From Rhodospirillales bacterium (GTDB lineage: Bacteria; Pseudomonadota; Alphaproteobacteria; Micavibrionales; Micavibrionaceae), in contig JACKJA010000002.1 of assembly GCA_020638175.1 (NCBI GenBank), positions 1,860,001 to 1,924,000 of the forward strand: a DNA stretch of 64,000 nt. The letters are read 5' to 3'. Below the pieces are notes generated by a model. It searched no databases. It was given only the letters and a program-made list of their open reading frames with translations, and was not told where the DNA came from. Positions 17,019 through 26,882 of the stretch are shown here, in pieces (positions within the stretch are counted from its first letter, which is position 1; every line of letters starts with the position of its first letter). A program made the position numbers and the translations under genes.

Positions 17019-17359
17019 TACGCACAGTTTATACATGTAGGCGTCGCTGGATCAAGATTCAAACGCGCCGCCACAATTTCCTCATCGCATTTGACACAAT
17101 AACCGTAATCGCCGTCTTCCATCCGTTTCAGGGCCGCATCAATCCGCTGGCGCTCAATCGCCCGGCGACGTTCGGTTTCCTTGGCCATTTCCTGCTGCTG
17201 AATCGCATCCATGCGTGACAGACGGCCCTGTACCGTCTGGTCCAGTTCAACCGCCGCGCGGCTTTCCGCCGAAATTGCACTCAGCCGCTCCAGTTCGTCC
17301 CGCTGCACTAAAAGCTGACGTTTCAATGCCTGCAAATCAAGAAATTCACTTACGGTCAT
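17015..17359 (-). CDS. DksA/TraR-type C4 zinc-finger protein
   Basis: The 114-residue protein has an N-terminal helical hairpin (about 1-75) and a C-terminal C4 zinc finger, CVKC...CINC, with the family spacing. Proteins of this type enter the secondary channel of RNA polymerase and alter initiation, often together with ppGpp. The short length is closer to TraR/YbiI-like members than to full DksA. ATG at 17359 overlaps the antiporter gene by 14 nt, so translation is probably coupled. Confidence 0.88.
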   Translation of the reverse strand: MTVSEFLDLQALKRQLLVQRDELERLSAISAESRAAVELDQTVQGRLSRMDAIQQQEMAKETERRRAIERQRIDAALKRMEDGDYGYCVKCDEEIVAARLNLDPATPTCINCAY

Positions 17360-18620
17360 TGCCAAATCCCGGCATCGTTTTCTGCCCGGTAAAATAGGGT
17401 TTCCAGAACGATATGGTCACCGGCACCGAAACATTCAGCCAAAATGCTGTAAACATCAGCGTATAAAAAACCTCAGTGCTAATAATGCTTTTCTCCAAAT
17501 ACGCAATACTCATCACGACAAAAGCCAATTCTGCACGACCAAGCATACCAAAACCTATCATAAGGCTTTCAACACTACTGAAACCAGCCGTATAACGGGC
17601 GGCCAAAGCCGCGGAAAGAACCTGCGCCACAAAAAGACTTAGCACCAAAATAATGGTCTTGGGGATAACGGATACAAAAACATCCCAATCAAAAACAATC
17701 TGGGTCCCCAGATATACAAAGAACACCGGCCCGATCCAGGAAAACGCAACATTTTCTATGATCGTTTTGGTTCGCTCATAATGGTTAGTCCCGGCAGCAC
17801 ATTGAAAATTGAAATACTCCTCTTTCATGATAAGACCTGCCATATAAGCCCCCACAGCCGGGTGGAACCCCATGTAATGAGCCAAAAGCCCCATACCGAG
17901 TGCCATAATCAAAACGGTAAGTGTCGCATGCTCCCCTCGCCCGAACTCCAGCAAATGACGCATTCCATATTTACCAATCACCGGAACTCTCTCAAACCAT
18001 TGAGGCATAATATGCGGTAATGCGTATTTTGCGACAGCAACCACAAACACAAAAAATGCGATAGTCTTGCCGACAATCATTAAAATATGAAGGGGATCAA
18101 TCACCCCTTCGCCAGCGGCAATAGGCACCAGGATAGCCAACAAAGCCAAAGACGCAATATCGTCCAGAATGGCCGATGTCATAATCCCGGTCGCGGCCCG
18201 CGATGTATTAAGCCCCTCGCTTTTCAGTGAAACCATGGTAAGAGAAACGGCCGTTGCCGTCATAGCAAGACCGCAAATAATTGCGACATTAATATCTTCC
18301 CAGAAAACCAGCGCTAAGAAAAAAGCTGTAAAAAAAGGAGCAACGGCACCAAAAAACGCGATCCCCCAACTGCGTTTCATACTTTTGACGAATTTAGTCG
18401 AACATTCTTCAAATCCAAGCGCAAACATAATCAGAATAATGCCTATCTCTGAAAACCCTTCGATAAAAGGATCCGTCTCATGCGGCAAAATTCCGGTATT
18501 AACCATCAACGATCCCAGAAAAAGAAAATAAAGAACCGGCGTTAATCGAGTTTTTTGCGCAAAAATGATGGCAATATAAACACAGCACCAGATAAGCAAT
18601 AGAGAAATCAAGGGATACAT
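17346..18620 (-). CDS. cation:proton antiporter, CPA2 (Kef-type) membrane domain
   Basis: The 424-residue membrane protein has about 11-12 hydrophobic helices and the CPA2 hallmark double acid ILDDIASL, where the aspartates bind the exchanged ion. It lacks the cytosolic TrkA-N/RCK regulatory domain of KefB and KefC, so it is a short Na+/H+ or K+/H+ exchanger. It shares an operon with the DksA-type gene and faces the divergent MscS gene. Together these may form an ion and osmotic-stress locus, which is inference from context. Confidence 0.92.
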   Translation of the reverse strand: MYPLISLLLIWCCVYIAIIFAQKTRLTPVLYFLFLGSLMVNTGILPHETDPFIEGFSEIGIILIMFALGFEECSTKFVKSMKRSWGIAFFGAVAPFFTAFFLALVFWEDINVAIICGLAMTATAVSLTMVSLKSEGLNTSRAATGIMTSAILDDIASLALLAILVPIAAGEGVIDPLHILMIVGKTIAFFVFVVAVAKYALPHIMPQWFERVPVIGKYGMRHLLEFGRGEHATLTVLIMALGMGLLAHYMGFHPAVGAYMAGLIMKEEYFNFQCAAGTNHYERTKTIIENVAFSWIGPVFFVYLGTQIVFDWDVFVSVIPKTIILVLSLFVAQVLSAALAARYTAGFSSVESLMIGFGMLGRAELAFVVMSIAYLEKSIISTEVFYTLMFTAFWLNVSVPVTISFWKPYFTGQKTMPGFGNDRK

Positions 18621-18704
18621 AGATATGGAATCCTTCAGAAAAAACGTTATAAATACTCTTATATTATCCCATACGTACCGAACGAGGAAAATAGAGAAAT
18701 AAGC

Positions 18705-19868
18705 ATGAGTAACGAAATCAACACATCTGAAATCAAATCCCTCGAAGATTTATGGGCCATCACCACAGACATCTGGACACACGGGTTTATGGGCGTCGAT
18801 ATCGGAAAAATCATCATTGCCCTGCTGATTTTAGGAGGCTTCCTCTTGCTGCGCGGCCTATTCAGTAAATACATCCTGGCGCGCCTGCATGCCTGGAGCA
18901 GCCGGACGGACACCAAGGTCGACGACAAAATTATTGATGCCCTGATCCCGCCCATTCGTTTTATCCCGGTTATTCTGGGCCTTTTCTTTGCCGCACAATA
19001 TGCCGAGCTGGATGAAAAACTCGGCACAATGTGGGACAGCATCCTGCGTTCCCTGATCGTTTTTGTCATTTTCTGGTCGCTGCACCGGGCGCTCGGCCCT
19101 CTGAGCATCATGATGCGCAAGCTGGAAAAAGTCCTGACCCCGATGATGGTCCAGTGGATTTTCAAAGTTTTAAAAGTGCTGGTCATCTTTATCGGCGGTG
19201 CGATTATCCTCGAAATCTGGGGGATTGCCGTTGGGCCACTGCTGGCCGGTCTGGGGCTGTTTGGTGCGGCCGTCGCTCTGGGAGCACAAGACCTGTTCAA
19301 AAACCTGATCGGCGGCATTACTGTGATTGCTGAAAAGCGTTTTGCCCCCGGCGACTGGATTTTGGTCGAAGGCGTTGTCGAAGGCACAGTAGAAGATATC
19401 GGTTTCCGGTCCACCAAAATCCGCCGGTTCGACAAAGCCCCGGTGCACGTTCCCAACGCCCAGCTCTCCGACGCCGCCGTCACCAATTTCAGTCGCATGA
19501 CCCACCGCCGCATTTACTGGAAAGTCGGCGTGGTCTATGACACCAGCGTTGACCAGCTCAAAACCATCCGTGATGAAATACTGGCCTATCTGGAAAAAAA
19601 CGACGATTTCGTCAAACCCGACGAAGTGCCCCTGTTCGTCAGGGTCGACAGCTTCGGCGCCTCATCCATAGATATCATGATTTACTGCTTTACCCGCACA
19701 ACGGTCTGGGGAGAATGGCTGGACGTCAAAGAACAATTCGCACTGGCCATCAAGGAAATCGTCGAGGACAAAGCCAAAACATCTTTTGCCTTCCCGTCGA
19801 CCTCGCTGTATATCGAAAAATGGCCCGGCAGAGATACCCCGGAAGCATTTGTCCCACCCGGGAAATAA
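18705..19868 (+). CDS. MscS-family mechanosensitive ion channel
   Basis: The 387-residue protein has four predicted membrane helices. The pore-lining segment near residues 180-200 is rich in Gly and Ala (AGLGLFGAAVALGAQDLFKNL), as in MscS TM3. The beta domain follows with FAPGDWILVEG and VEDIGFRSTKIRRFD, then the C-terminal alpha/beta cage domain. Such channels release solutes on hypo-osmotic shock. It is divergent to the antiporter gene by 84 nt. Confidence 0.95.
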   Translation: MSNEINTSEIKSLEDLWAITTDIWTHGFMGVDIGKIIIALLILGGFLLLRGLFSKYILARLHAWSSRTDTKVDDKIIDALIPPIRFIPVILGLFFAAQYAELDEKLGTMWDSILRSLIVFVIFWSLHRALGPLSIMMRKLEKVLTPMMVQWIFKVLKVLVIFIGGAIILEIWGIAVGPLLAGLGLFGAAVALGAQDLFKNLIGGITVIAEKRFAPGDWILVEGVVEGTVEDIGFRSTKIRRFDKAPVHVPNAQLSDAAVTNFSRMTHRRIYWKVGVVYDTSVDQLKTIRDEILAYLEKNDDFVKPDEVPLFVRVDSFGASSIDIMIYCFTRTTVWGEWLDVKEQFALAIKEIVEDKAKTSFAFPSTSLYIEKWPGRDTPEAFVPPGK

Positions 19869-19877
19869 GCGTTTCCA

Positions 19878-19892
19878 TTAATATTTGCTTAA
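19878..19892 (+). promoter_or_regulatory. CtrA-like box TTAA-N7-TTAA
   Basis: A perfect TTAA-N7-TTAA lies 55 nt before the start of the transglutaminase-like gene. It is followed by CCCGTCATATAG, whose CATATAG can act as the -10. This is the consensus of the alphaproteobacterial master regulator CtrA. Two further boxes occur at 59968 and 62187 with nearly the same spacing to their genes. Confidence 0.5.
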
Positions 19893-19947
19893 AACCCGTC
19901 ATATAGAATGAAGTCAAAATCTCGTTTTATGTGAATTACAAGGGTTT

Positions 19948-20742
19948 ATGGCTGATAATTTTAACTATCTCGGAGACATCACCACCATCCCGAATATATT
20001 CAGGATGGAAAGAGAACCTGACCGCCCCGGACCACTGGAAAACTTCAATACGGCGGCCTATGACCTCTCTAACGAAAGCAAGCATCCCAACGCGCGCGAT
20101 ATCCAAAAAGCCCTGCCGTCACTGGAAACCGCTCCGGAAGCCATACAGTCTTTTATTTCTGAAATCAGGGATATCCCGCCCATGGACAAGCTACAGGCGG
20201 TTCATCAATTCGTCCTCGGCCATATGGCTTATGATCAAGAAGAAGCCCGCCTTGAGGAAATCACAAAACACAGCGACACCAACTATGAAGACGTGTTCAA
20301 AAATCTGGATAGTGGAGATTGCGACAACCTGGCAACCTTCGAAACGGCCTTACTCCGGTATGCCGGATTTGAAGACAAGGATATAACTTATGTTTCTGGA
20401 AGATTTGAATACCGTCACAAAGAACTTACAGGGAGTGTACAGCACGCCGCTATTATTGTGAACGTAGACGAACAGCCGTATTTGCTCGATACGTTCATAT
20501 ACCAGGACGGCCCCGTCGCCCTTGACAAGAACCTGAAAGGAACCGGGCAAACATCCTTAGTTGAAGTTGATAATCAAAAACTGGCCGTTGATGTACAAAT
20601 CAAAACACCGACATGGTTCTTCCCCGTAGATCCCGCGCAAAATGCATTTGTCGTATTAAATGAAGAAGATCAGAAACGCTGGAAAATGCCAGAAGAAAAC
20701 AAACCGGCATTCAATACCGATCAGCCGTTTTCTATTCCCTAA
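19948..20742 (+). CDS. transglutaminase-like cysteine protease-fold protein, cytosolic
   Basis: The 264-residue protein has a transglutaminase-like core: Cys125 in SGDCDNLATF, His166 in QHAAII and Asp181 in LLDTF form the expected catalytic triad. The order and spacing match bacterial transglutaminase-like cysteine proteinases (BTLCP). Those are usually exported, but this one has no signal peptide. It could cleave or crosslink a cytosolic target, or leave by another route. A CtrA-like box precedes it. The stop interlocks with the convergent small gene. Confidence 0.75.
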   Translation: MADNFNYLGDITTIPNIFRMEREPDRPGPLENFNTAAYDLSNESKHPNARDIQKALPSLETAPEAIQSFISEIRDIPPMDKLQAVHQFVLGHMAYDQEEARLEEITKHSDTNYEDVFKNLDSGDCDNLATFETALLRYAGFEDKDITYVSGRFEYRHKELTGSVQHAAIIVNVDEQPYLLDTFIYQDGPVALDKNLKGTGQTSLVEVDNQKLAVDVQIKTPTWFFPVDPAQNAFVVLNEEDQKRWKMPEENKPAFNTDQPFSIP

Positions 20743-20915
20743 AGTCCTGGTTTTCTATTTAGCAGCATACGCTTTAGCCGCGCATTCATACGGCTTAACA
20801 AAGCCGTAGAAGAGCCATACCCGTCAAACGGTTCATTCGCATTCCGCACAGCGAGGGCAAATACCCCGGCGACCATCTGGAACGGAGCCGCCACTTTTTC
20901 AAACACCTTATTCAT
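20739..20915 (-). CDS. small hypothetical protein
   Basis: The 58-residue protein starts MNKVFEKVAAPF with AAGGAGAT 8 nt upstream, a strong site that decides this start over longer possibilities. It has an amphipathic N-terminal half (Ala/Val/Phe) and a basic end (RMNARLKRMLLNRKPGL). It follows the gene at 20930 by 14 nt and is probably co-transcribed. No family recognised. Confidence 0.6.
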   Translation of the reverse strand: MNKVFEKVAAPFQMVAGVFALAVRNANEPFDGYGSSTALLSRMNARLKRMLLNRKPGL

Positions 20916-20929
20916 CAGACAAATCTCCT

Positions 20930-21241
20930 TTATGCTTTTAAAACACGAAAATCCCGCATATGCAAACGGGCCAGCTCTTCCGTACAATTCTGAACGATCG
21001 CCGCCGCCTCATCCTGTGAAACGGGAACAGCCATATGAGAAACCGGTCCAAATTCAGGCGCAAAGACAACCCGCAGCTTTTGCCCCCTTAATGCCAGTTC
21101 CTTGTCGTTCTCCAGCTTGGCTCTGTAGAGACCAGACACGGCATCATCAAAGCACCCCTGTAATACTTGCGGCATCGACCGTAATAAAAACACGAAAGAC
21201 ACATCCTCTTTATCATTTTTCACACTCTCTGTTTTTTTCAT
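20930..21241 (-). CDS. hypothetical protein
   Basis: This 103-residue soluble protein has a Lys-rich start and a mixed alpha/beta body, with no known motif. It forms a short operon with the 58-residue gene downstream. The gene is divergent to the DinG-type helicase. Confidence 0.6.
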   Translation of the reverse strand: MKKTESVKNDKEDVSFVFLLRSMPQVLQGCFDDAVSGLYRAKLENDKELALRGQKLRVVFAPEFGPVSHMAVPVSQDEAAAIVQNCTEELARLHMRDFRVLKA

Positions 21242-21322
21242 AAGTTAATTATTCTGTCAATTATTTCCCGCCACCAACACTCTATAGCTGCCTTGTCGAT
21301 ACAAACATGCTATGGATTCGCA

Positions 21323-24103
21323 ATGCCTGAAACCGCACCATCTCCTGCTCCACCCCCCATCACACTGCCCGCTCTGTCGGCGCTGGCCGTGAATACGCGG
21401 GAGGCCGCGTTACTGACCGAGGATGGCGAAGTCAAAATCCTGCCGCATGGCCGCGGTTCAATGGAATTGCACAAACGCGCAGTGCTGGTTTGCCACGGCC
21501 CCTATACGCGGGCCCGTCTGGGAGAACGCATTGATATTCATGCCTGCGACGTGTTGGAACTGTTTGCCTTTGTTCATCCGGCACGCTTTTGCGTCCCGAC
21601 CCCGGCCGGATTGGCCAATGCTTTGGGGCTAACGCCGCCGGACACACTGGAAGATGCCCCGTTCACCTTGATGGAATCTGCACAGGCTTTGTTAACCGAC
21701 TTGCAGCGAGAGCCCCTGAAAGAAAAAGGACTGAACGCTCTGGAAATCGCTCGCGCCATGGGTAAGAACGGCAAAGGCTGGGCGTGGGCGCCATCAATCT
21801 GCGCCGCGCTAGGAACGGAATACGACCCGTCCCGGCCGATTGCCGCCAAAAGCACATTTAATGTCTGGCGTTATTTGCCGGAATGGAGCGAAGATGCCCC
21901 CCCGCCGCCGCCATCCCATCACGGCGTCAGTGAAGACGAATCCACCGAACGGCTGCAATCGTTGCTGGCGCCGGGAGCAGAAGAACGCGCAGCACAAAAA
22001 GAATATGCTGCAAAAATCACCGCGGCCTTCGCCCCCATAGCGGAAGAAAACAAGCCACACACCATTCTGGCCGAAGCCGGGACCGGGGTGGGTAAAACCC
22101 TCGGCTATCTGGCCCCGGCAAGTGTCTGGGCAGAAAAAAACGATGGGCCTGTGTGGGTGGCAACCTATACCAAAAACCTGCAGCGCCAGATTGATCAGGA
22201 ACTCGACCGGGTTTTTCCAAATCCCGAACTTAAAGACAACAAAGTAACGATCCGCAAAGGCCGTGAAAATTATCTATGCCTGCTCAATCTGGAAGACATG
22301 GTTGCGGGGGCCGCGCTGGCAAAATATCCGCAGCAAATTATCGCTGCCGGCATCATGGCCCGCTGGGCCGAAGCAACCAAAAGCGGTGACCTGCAAGGCG
22401 GCGATTTTCCCGGCTGGCTGCCGGGTTTACTGGGACATCCTCACACAACAGGCCTCGCCGACCGGCGCGGCGAATGCGTTTTTTCCGCCTGCGATCATTA
22501 CCACAAATGCTTCATTGAACGTTCCATTCGTAAAGCACGCAGAGCCGACATTGTCATCGCCAATCACGCATTGGTCATGATTAAAGCCGTCATTTCCGGT
22601 CCTGACGATCCCCTGCCCCAGCGTTTTATCTTTGACGAAGCTCACCATTTGTTTGATGCGGCCGACAGCGCCTTTGCCGGCCATTTGACGGCGCGCGAAA
22701 CGCATGATCTCCGGCGATGGATACGGGGCGCAGAAGGAGGCCGTCAAAGCCGGGCGCGCGGCCTCAAACGCCGGATAGAAGATTTAATCGCTGGCGACAA
22801 TGAAGCTGAAAATGAGATGGAAGCCATCTTCCACGAAGCCCGAACCTTACCCGCACATGGATGGTCGCGCCGTCTGCGCGACAAGAATCCTGACGGCCCG
22901 ACAGAAAAATTTTTAGCACTCGTCTATAATCAGGTTCATGCACGCACCCACGATGCTCACACACCTTATTCCCTGGAAACCGAGACACACCCGCTAATTG
23001 ACGGCTTGGCCGATGCTGCAAATTTATTGCACAACAAGTTCAAAAATTTACAAAAACCCATGCATCGCCTGTCATCCATACTACGAAAAAAACTGGCCGA
23101 CCAAAGCGACACGCTAAACAGCGACACAAGGAAACGGATGGAAGCCATGGCAAACGGCCTTGACCGCCGAGCCGATCATACGCTGGCCGGATGGATTTCC
23201 ATGCTTGAATCCTTACAACAACCCAAAAATGAAAGCTCAACATTCATCGACTGGTTCGAGATAGACCGTATAGACGGAAAAGCCCACGATATTGGTTACT
23301 ATCGTCACTGGGTGGACCCCATGATCCCGTTCAGCAAGGCGATCGCCCCCTTTGCCCATGGCATAGCGATGACATCGGCAACCCTTTGCGACGGGGAAGG
23401 AGAAAATAGAGACGAAAACTGGGAAACAGCGGATCTGCGTACAGGGGCTCTCAAGCTCACAGACACCCCTCAGCATTTCTCCATTCCCTCGCCCTTCAAT
23501 TACGAAGAGCAAACCCGCGTCTTCATCATCAGCGACGTCAATAAGAACGACGTCAACCAGTTAGCCGGCGCTTATCGCGCTTTGTTTGAGGCCGCGGGCG
23601 GCGGCGGATTGGGGCTATTCACCGCCATCAACCGCCTGCGCGCGGTTCAGGGCCAGATCGCCGGACCGCTAGAGGAAAAAGGATTGCATCTTTACGCCCA
23701 GCATATCGACCAGATCGACACCGGTACACTGGTCGACATTTTCCGCGAAGATATCCATGCCTGCCTTCTGGGAACCGATGCCGTGCGCGACGGAGTCGAC
23801 GTCCCGGGCGAATCCCTGAGGCTTCTGGTGTATGACCGGGTACCCTGGCCACGCCCCACCATCTTGCACAAAGCCCGGCGCGAAGCCTTTGGCGGACGCG
23901 CATTCGATGAAATGACCACACGCCTGAAATTACGGCAGGCTTTTGGCCGGTTGATCCGTAAAAGCGACGACCGCGGAGTATTTGTAATGCTGGACTCGGC
24001 CCTGCCGACAAAATTACTGGATGCCTTCCCGCCCGGCGCTCCGGTAAGCCGCATAGGATTAGCGGAATGTACCGCAGAAATCCGGCGTTTTTATAAAATA
24101 TAG
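21323..24103 (+). CDS. DinG/XPD-type ATP-dependent DNA helicase with iron-sulfur cluster
   Basis: The 926-residue superfamily 2 helicase unwinds DNA 5' to 3' in the DinG/XPD family. An N-terminal domain of about 200 residues precedes Walker A EAGTGVGKT (about 251-259) and the DEAH box (about 438). Four cysteines that could hold a 4Fe-4S cluster lie between: one in NYLCLL (about 318) and three in CVFSAC...KC (about 384-394). The C-terminal motor half ends with QAFGRLIRK. ATG at 21323 is preferred; a TTG 30 nt upstream is in frame. The N-terminal domain is not a recognised active exonuclease. It probably handles replication or repair structures. Confidence 0.9.
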   Translation: MPETAPSPAPPPITLPALSALAVNTREAALLTEDGEVKILPHGRGSMELHKRAVLVCHGPYTRARLGERIDIHACDVLELFAFVHPARFCVPTPAGLANALGLTPPDTLEDAPFTLMESAQALLTDLQREPLKEKGLNALEIARAMGKNGKGWAWAPSICAALGTEYDPSRPIAAKSTFNVWRYLPEWSEDAPPPPPSHHGVSEDESTERLQSLLAPGAEERAAQKEYAAKITAAFAPIAEENKPHTILAEAGTGVGKTLGYLAPASVWAEKNDGPVWVATYTKNLQRQIDQELDRVFPNPELKDNKVTIRKGRENYLCLLNLEDMVAGAALAKYPQQIIAAGIMARWAEATKSGDLQGGDFPGWLPGLLGHPHTTGLADRRGECVFSACDHYHKCFIERSIRKARRADIVIANHALVMIKAVISGPDDPLPQRFIFDEAHHLFDAADSAFAGHLTARETHDLRRWIRGAEGGRQSRARGLKRRIEDLIAGDNEAENEMEAIFHEARTLPAHGWSRRLRDKNPDGPTEKFLALVYNQVHARTHDAHTPYSLETETHPLIDGLADAANLLHNKFKNLQKPMHRLSSILRKKLADQSDTLNSDTRKRMEAMANGLDRRADHTLAGWISMLESLQQPKNESSTFIDWFEIDRIDGKAHDIGYYRHWVDPMIPFSKAIAPFAHGIAMTSATLCDGEGENRDENWETADLRTGALKLTDTPQHFSIPSPFNYEEQTRVFIISDVNKNDVNQLAGAYRALFEAAGGGGLGLFTAINRLRAVQGQIAGPLEEKGLHLYAQHIDQIDTGTLVDIFREDIHACLLGTDAVRDGVDVPGESLRLLVYDRVPWPRPTILHKARREAFGGRAFDEMTTRLKLRQAFGRLIRKSDDRGVFVMLDSALPTKLLDAFPPGAPVSRIGLAECTAEIRRFYKI

Positions 24104-24115
24104 AAACAACTATTC

Positions 24116-24144
24116 TTGACTTTTTTTATTGCTAATTTTATATG
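24116..24144 (+). promoter_or_regulatory. candidate sigma70-type promoter
   Basis: TTGACT (24116-24121) and TATATG (24139-24144) are separated by 17 nt and sit about 50 nt before the ATG at 24192, in a very AT-rich gap. It would drive the orphan gene at 24192. Confidence 0.45.
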
Positions 24145-24191
24145 AATTATGTAATATATTAGAACTTAATAATTATACAGGGTGTAAAGAA

Positions 24192-25403
24192 ATGTCGAGC
24201 ATGTTCGCCGCCATACCAATAGACGGTATACAGGTTGACGAAGAAGCCATACCAAACTGGCTTGGCTTTATAGTGGTTCCTGAACAAACCGCCGCGGCCA
24301 AAAAAGCTGAAACACCGGAAATAAAACCGATAGAGGGATCTCTGGCTGATATACGGGACAGAGGTCTGGCTTTACCCTTATCCGAAGAAGCAAAAGACCT
24401 GTGGGCATCCATGGTCAACCATATCAACAGCGCACTAACAGGCCGCGCCACTGGCGAATCCCCGGATCGTTATCTGACGACATATCGGGTCGCGATGAAA
24501 GAGATGAATCGTTTGTTTGACGACCGCATCCCGGAAATGAAGAAAACAGCCTGTACGGATCACGCAGGCCAGCCCTCAAACACTTTCAACGAAATGATGG
24601 CCTTGCTCCACGATATGAGCAGCCCCATACCTGAAACCGGTGAGATTCCGGCATGGAAAAATGAATTGGCCATTCTTAAAAAACTTTATATCGCTGACGA
24701 ACAAAAACGCAAAATCAGCGACGACGTTATGTCGCAAAAATTGCAGACAATATCCCAAAAACCTTTCGTGGCGTATGAAGGCAAAAAACCGCAAAAACAA
24801 AAAGATAGTGACACAATCGTGATACACAGCGAAGACACTCCGTCCCAATTCGCCAATCATCACTGGACCGTACCGGGGTTGGAGACCACCCATAACAAAA
24901 TTCGCGTCTATCATGGCAAGGATCCGTACCACAAAGTTGAAAATGCCAAACATAGGCTGCGTCATACAGACTTACAGATAAGACACTCGGCTCAGGATCC
25001 CTCGGACGAGAACATAACCGATTTACATCACAGCATTTATTCCTTGAACCAGAGTTTTGCGAACCTGATCAAAGACACAGCGGATCCTTATGAACGAACG
25101 ATGCTGAAAAACACGTACCAGTTGGTCAACAGGGTTTTATCCGCCCAAATGGACGCGCAAAATAATAAAGCCTTTTTGCCTCTCAAAGCGGAAATCGACG
25201 GGAGCTACGACAACCCCGCCAGTTTCAGCATCAAAGAAAAGCCGACAACCCTGCGTACGGTATGGAACAAAATTAAAAGCTGGGTCAGCGCACCAAATAT
25301 CCGGTACGCCTTTAACGAAAGCCACCGGGAAAAAACACTGAGCGAAATCATGGCGGAAGAAAAAAGCACAGCCCTCAAGGCGCCGCACCACCACATTTCC
25401 TAG
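24192..25403 (+). CDS. orphan cytosolic protein, 403 residues
   Basis: No domain is recognised. The protein starts MSSMFAAIPIDG after GGGTG; the open frame begins at a TTG 63 nt upstream that has no ribosome site. It is mostly helical, rich in Lys, Glu and His, with no signal peptide or membrane segment. The C-terminus ends in a His-rich PHHHIS. It stands between the helicase and the pab operon and is transcribed alone, probably from the promoter at 24116. Confidence 0.65.
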   Translation: MSSMFAAIPIDGIQVDEEAIPNWLGFIVVPEQTAAAKKAETPEIKPIEGSLADIRDRGLALPLSEEAKDLWASMVNHINSALTGRATGESPDRYLTTYRVAMKEMNRLFDDRIPEMKKTACTDHAGQPSNTFNEMMALLHDMSSPIPETGEIPAWKNELAILKKLYIADEQKRKISDDVMSQKLQTISQKPFVAYEGKKPQKQKDSDTIVIHSEDTPSQFANHHWTVPGLETTHNKIRVYHGKDPYHKVENAKHRLRHTDLQIRHSAQDPSDENITDLHHSIYSLNQSFANLIKDTADPYERTMLKNTYQLVNRVLSAQMDAQNNKAFLPLKAEIDGSYDNPASFSIKEKPTTLRTVWNKIKSWVSAPNIRYAFNESHREKTLSEIMAEEKSTALKAPHHHIS

Positions 25404-25478
25404 ATTTCTTCCCGTATTTTGGGTTGCTTTTCACCGGTAAAGAGACTACATAACCCCTGAAAGCGGAAGGGGGACTTC

Positions 25479-26882
25479 ATGACGCTTTACAGTTTTGCAA
25501 TAGACGTTCATGATCCGGTCGCTATTTTTGCCTGCGTTCATAATCGGCCCTATAGCCTGTTTTTCGACAGCGCTCACCGCAGCCATCAAGACAGCCGTTA
25601 CAGTTACGTCCTGTTCGACCCGATCGAAACCATCGAGGCCACCGGCAACCGGGTTTGCGTATCAAATGAAGATCAAACGCTTTGCTACAAAGGCGATCCG
25701 TTCACAGCCGTTCGAGAACGTCTGGAAAGTCGTCCGTTCTTGAAAAAAGCCGTTCCTAACCTGCCGCCGTTTCAGGGCGGCGCCGCGGGTTATTTCGGCT
25801 ATAATCTGGTGAGAACACAAGAATCTTTGCCGAAAAAAAACGAAAAACCTTCCTCAAAACCTGATATGCAGATCGGTCTTTACGACCAGATTATCGCCTT
25901 CGATCATATCGAAGAAAAAGCTTTTTTTATGGTGCGTTCCAAAAACGAAAGACGCGCCCGCCAACGCTATGAATCATTCGGGGAATTATTACAAAAAGAA
26001 AAAAAACAAATCGCAAAACAGCAAGATCATAGCGTCGAATGGGTTGCCACAAAGTCACCGAATGAATACAAGACCGACATCCAGAAAATAATCGATTATA
26101 TTTATGCGGGTGATATTTTTCAGGCAAACCTGTCCCAGAGATTTGAGACGAAAATCACCGCCGATTTTGATTCTTTTGCGCATTATTGTCATTTACGTAC
26201 CATCAACGAAGCGCCGTTTGCCGCCTATATGAATTTCGGCAACAGAAAACTGGCATCCTGTTCACCGGAGCGATTTTTGCAAGTTAAAGACCGGCACGTC
26301 AAAACGTGCCCGATCAAAGGAACCCGCCCGCATCTGGAAAACCCCGAACAGGACAGGGCCATCCGCAGGGAACTGGCTGCCAACGTCAAGGAACGATCCG
26401 AAAACATCATGATCGTTGATTTGCTGCGCAACGACATATCCCGCTCATGCGAAGATCACTCCATTGACGTCCCCAAATTATGCCAGCTACAAACCTTCCC
26501 CGGTGTACATCATCTGGTTTCCGAAATCGTCGGCACCCTGCGGGCTGATAAACATGCGCTCGATTTGCTGCGCCGTTGCTTTCCGGGCGGCTCCATCACC
26601 GGCGCGCCCAAAATCAGGGCTATGGAGATCATAGAAGAACTGGAACTGGCGCCACGCGGCCCTTATTGCGGCAGCATGGGGTTAATCGGATTTGACGGAT
26701 ATATGGATAGCAATATCGCCATCCGAACACTTGTTTATGATGACGACACGATAAGCCTGAATGTCGGCGGCGGCATCACAGCAGAATCCAGCCCCGAAGC
26801 CGAATACCGGGAAACACTGGATAAAGCGCAAAAAATATTCGACAGCTTTGCACAAAATCAAAAAAGCAGGAAAGCCGCATGA
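25479..26882 (+). CDS. pabB: aminodeoxychorismate synthase component I
   Basis: PabB converts chorismate and ammonia (from PabA) to 4-amino-4-deoxychorismate for folate synthesis. The 467-residue protein carries the chorismate-binding core with GGSITGAPKIRAMEIIEELE. The motif CPIKGTRP has the lysine characteristic of PabB, whereas anthranilate synthase TrpE has alanine there (PIAGT). This and the pabC neighbour decide against TrpE. The N-terminal part is a shortened TrpE-like domain. It overlaps pabA by ATGA, so translation is coupled. Confidence 0.92.
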   Translation: MTLYSFAIDVHDPVAIFACVHNRPYSLFFDSAHRSHQDSRYSYVLFDPIETIEATGNRVCVSNEDQTLCYKGDPFTAVRERLESRPFLKKAVPNLPPFQGGAAGYFGYNLVRTQESLPKKNEKPSSKPDMQIGLYDQIIAFDHIEEKAFFMVRSKNERRARQRYESFGELLQKEKKQIAKQQDHSVEWVATKSPNEYKTDIQKIIDYIYAGDIFQANLSQRFETKITADFDSFAHYCHLRTINEAPFAAYMNFGNRKLASCSPERFLQVKDRHVKTCPIKGTRPHLENPEQDRAIRRELAANVKERSENIMIVDLLRNDISRSCEDHSIDVPKLCQLQTFPGVHHLVSEIVGTLRADKHALDLLRRCFPGGSITGAPKIRAMEIIEELELAPRGPYCGSMGLIGFDGYMDSNIAIRTLVYDDDTISLNVGGGITAESSPEAEYRETLDKAQKIFDSFAQNQKSRKAA

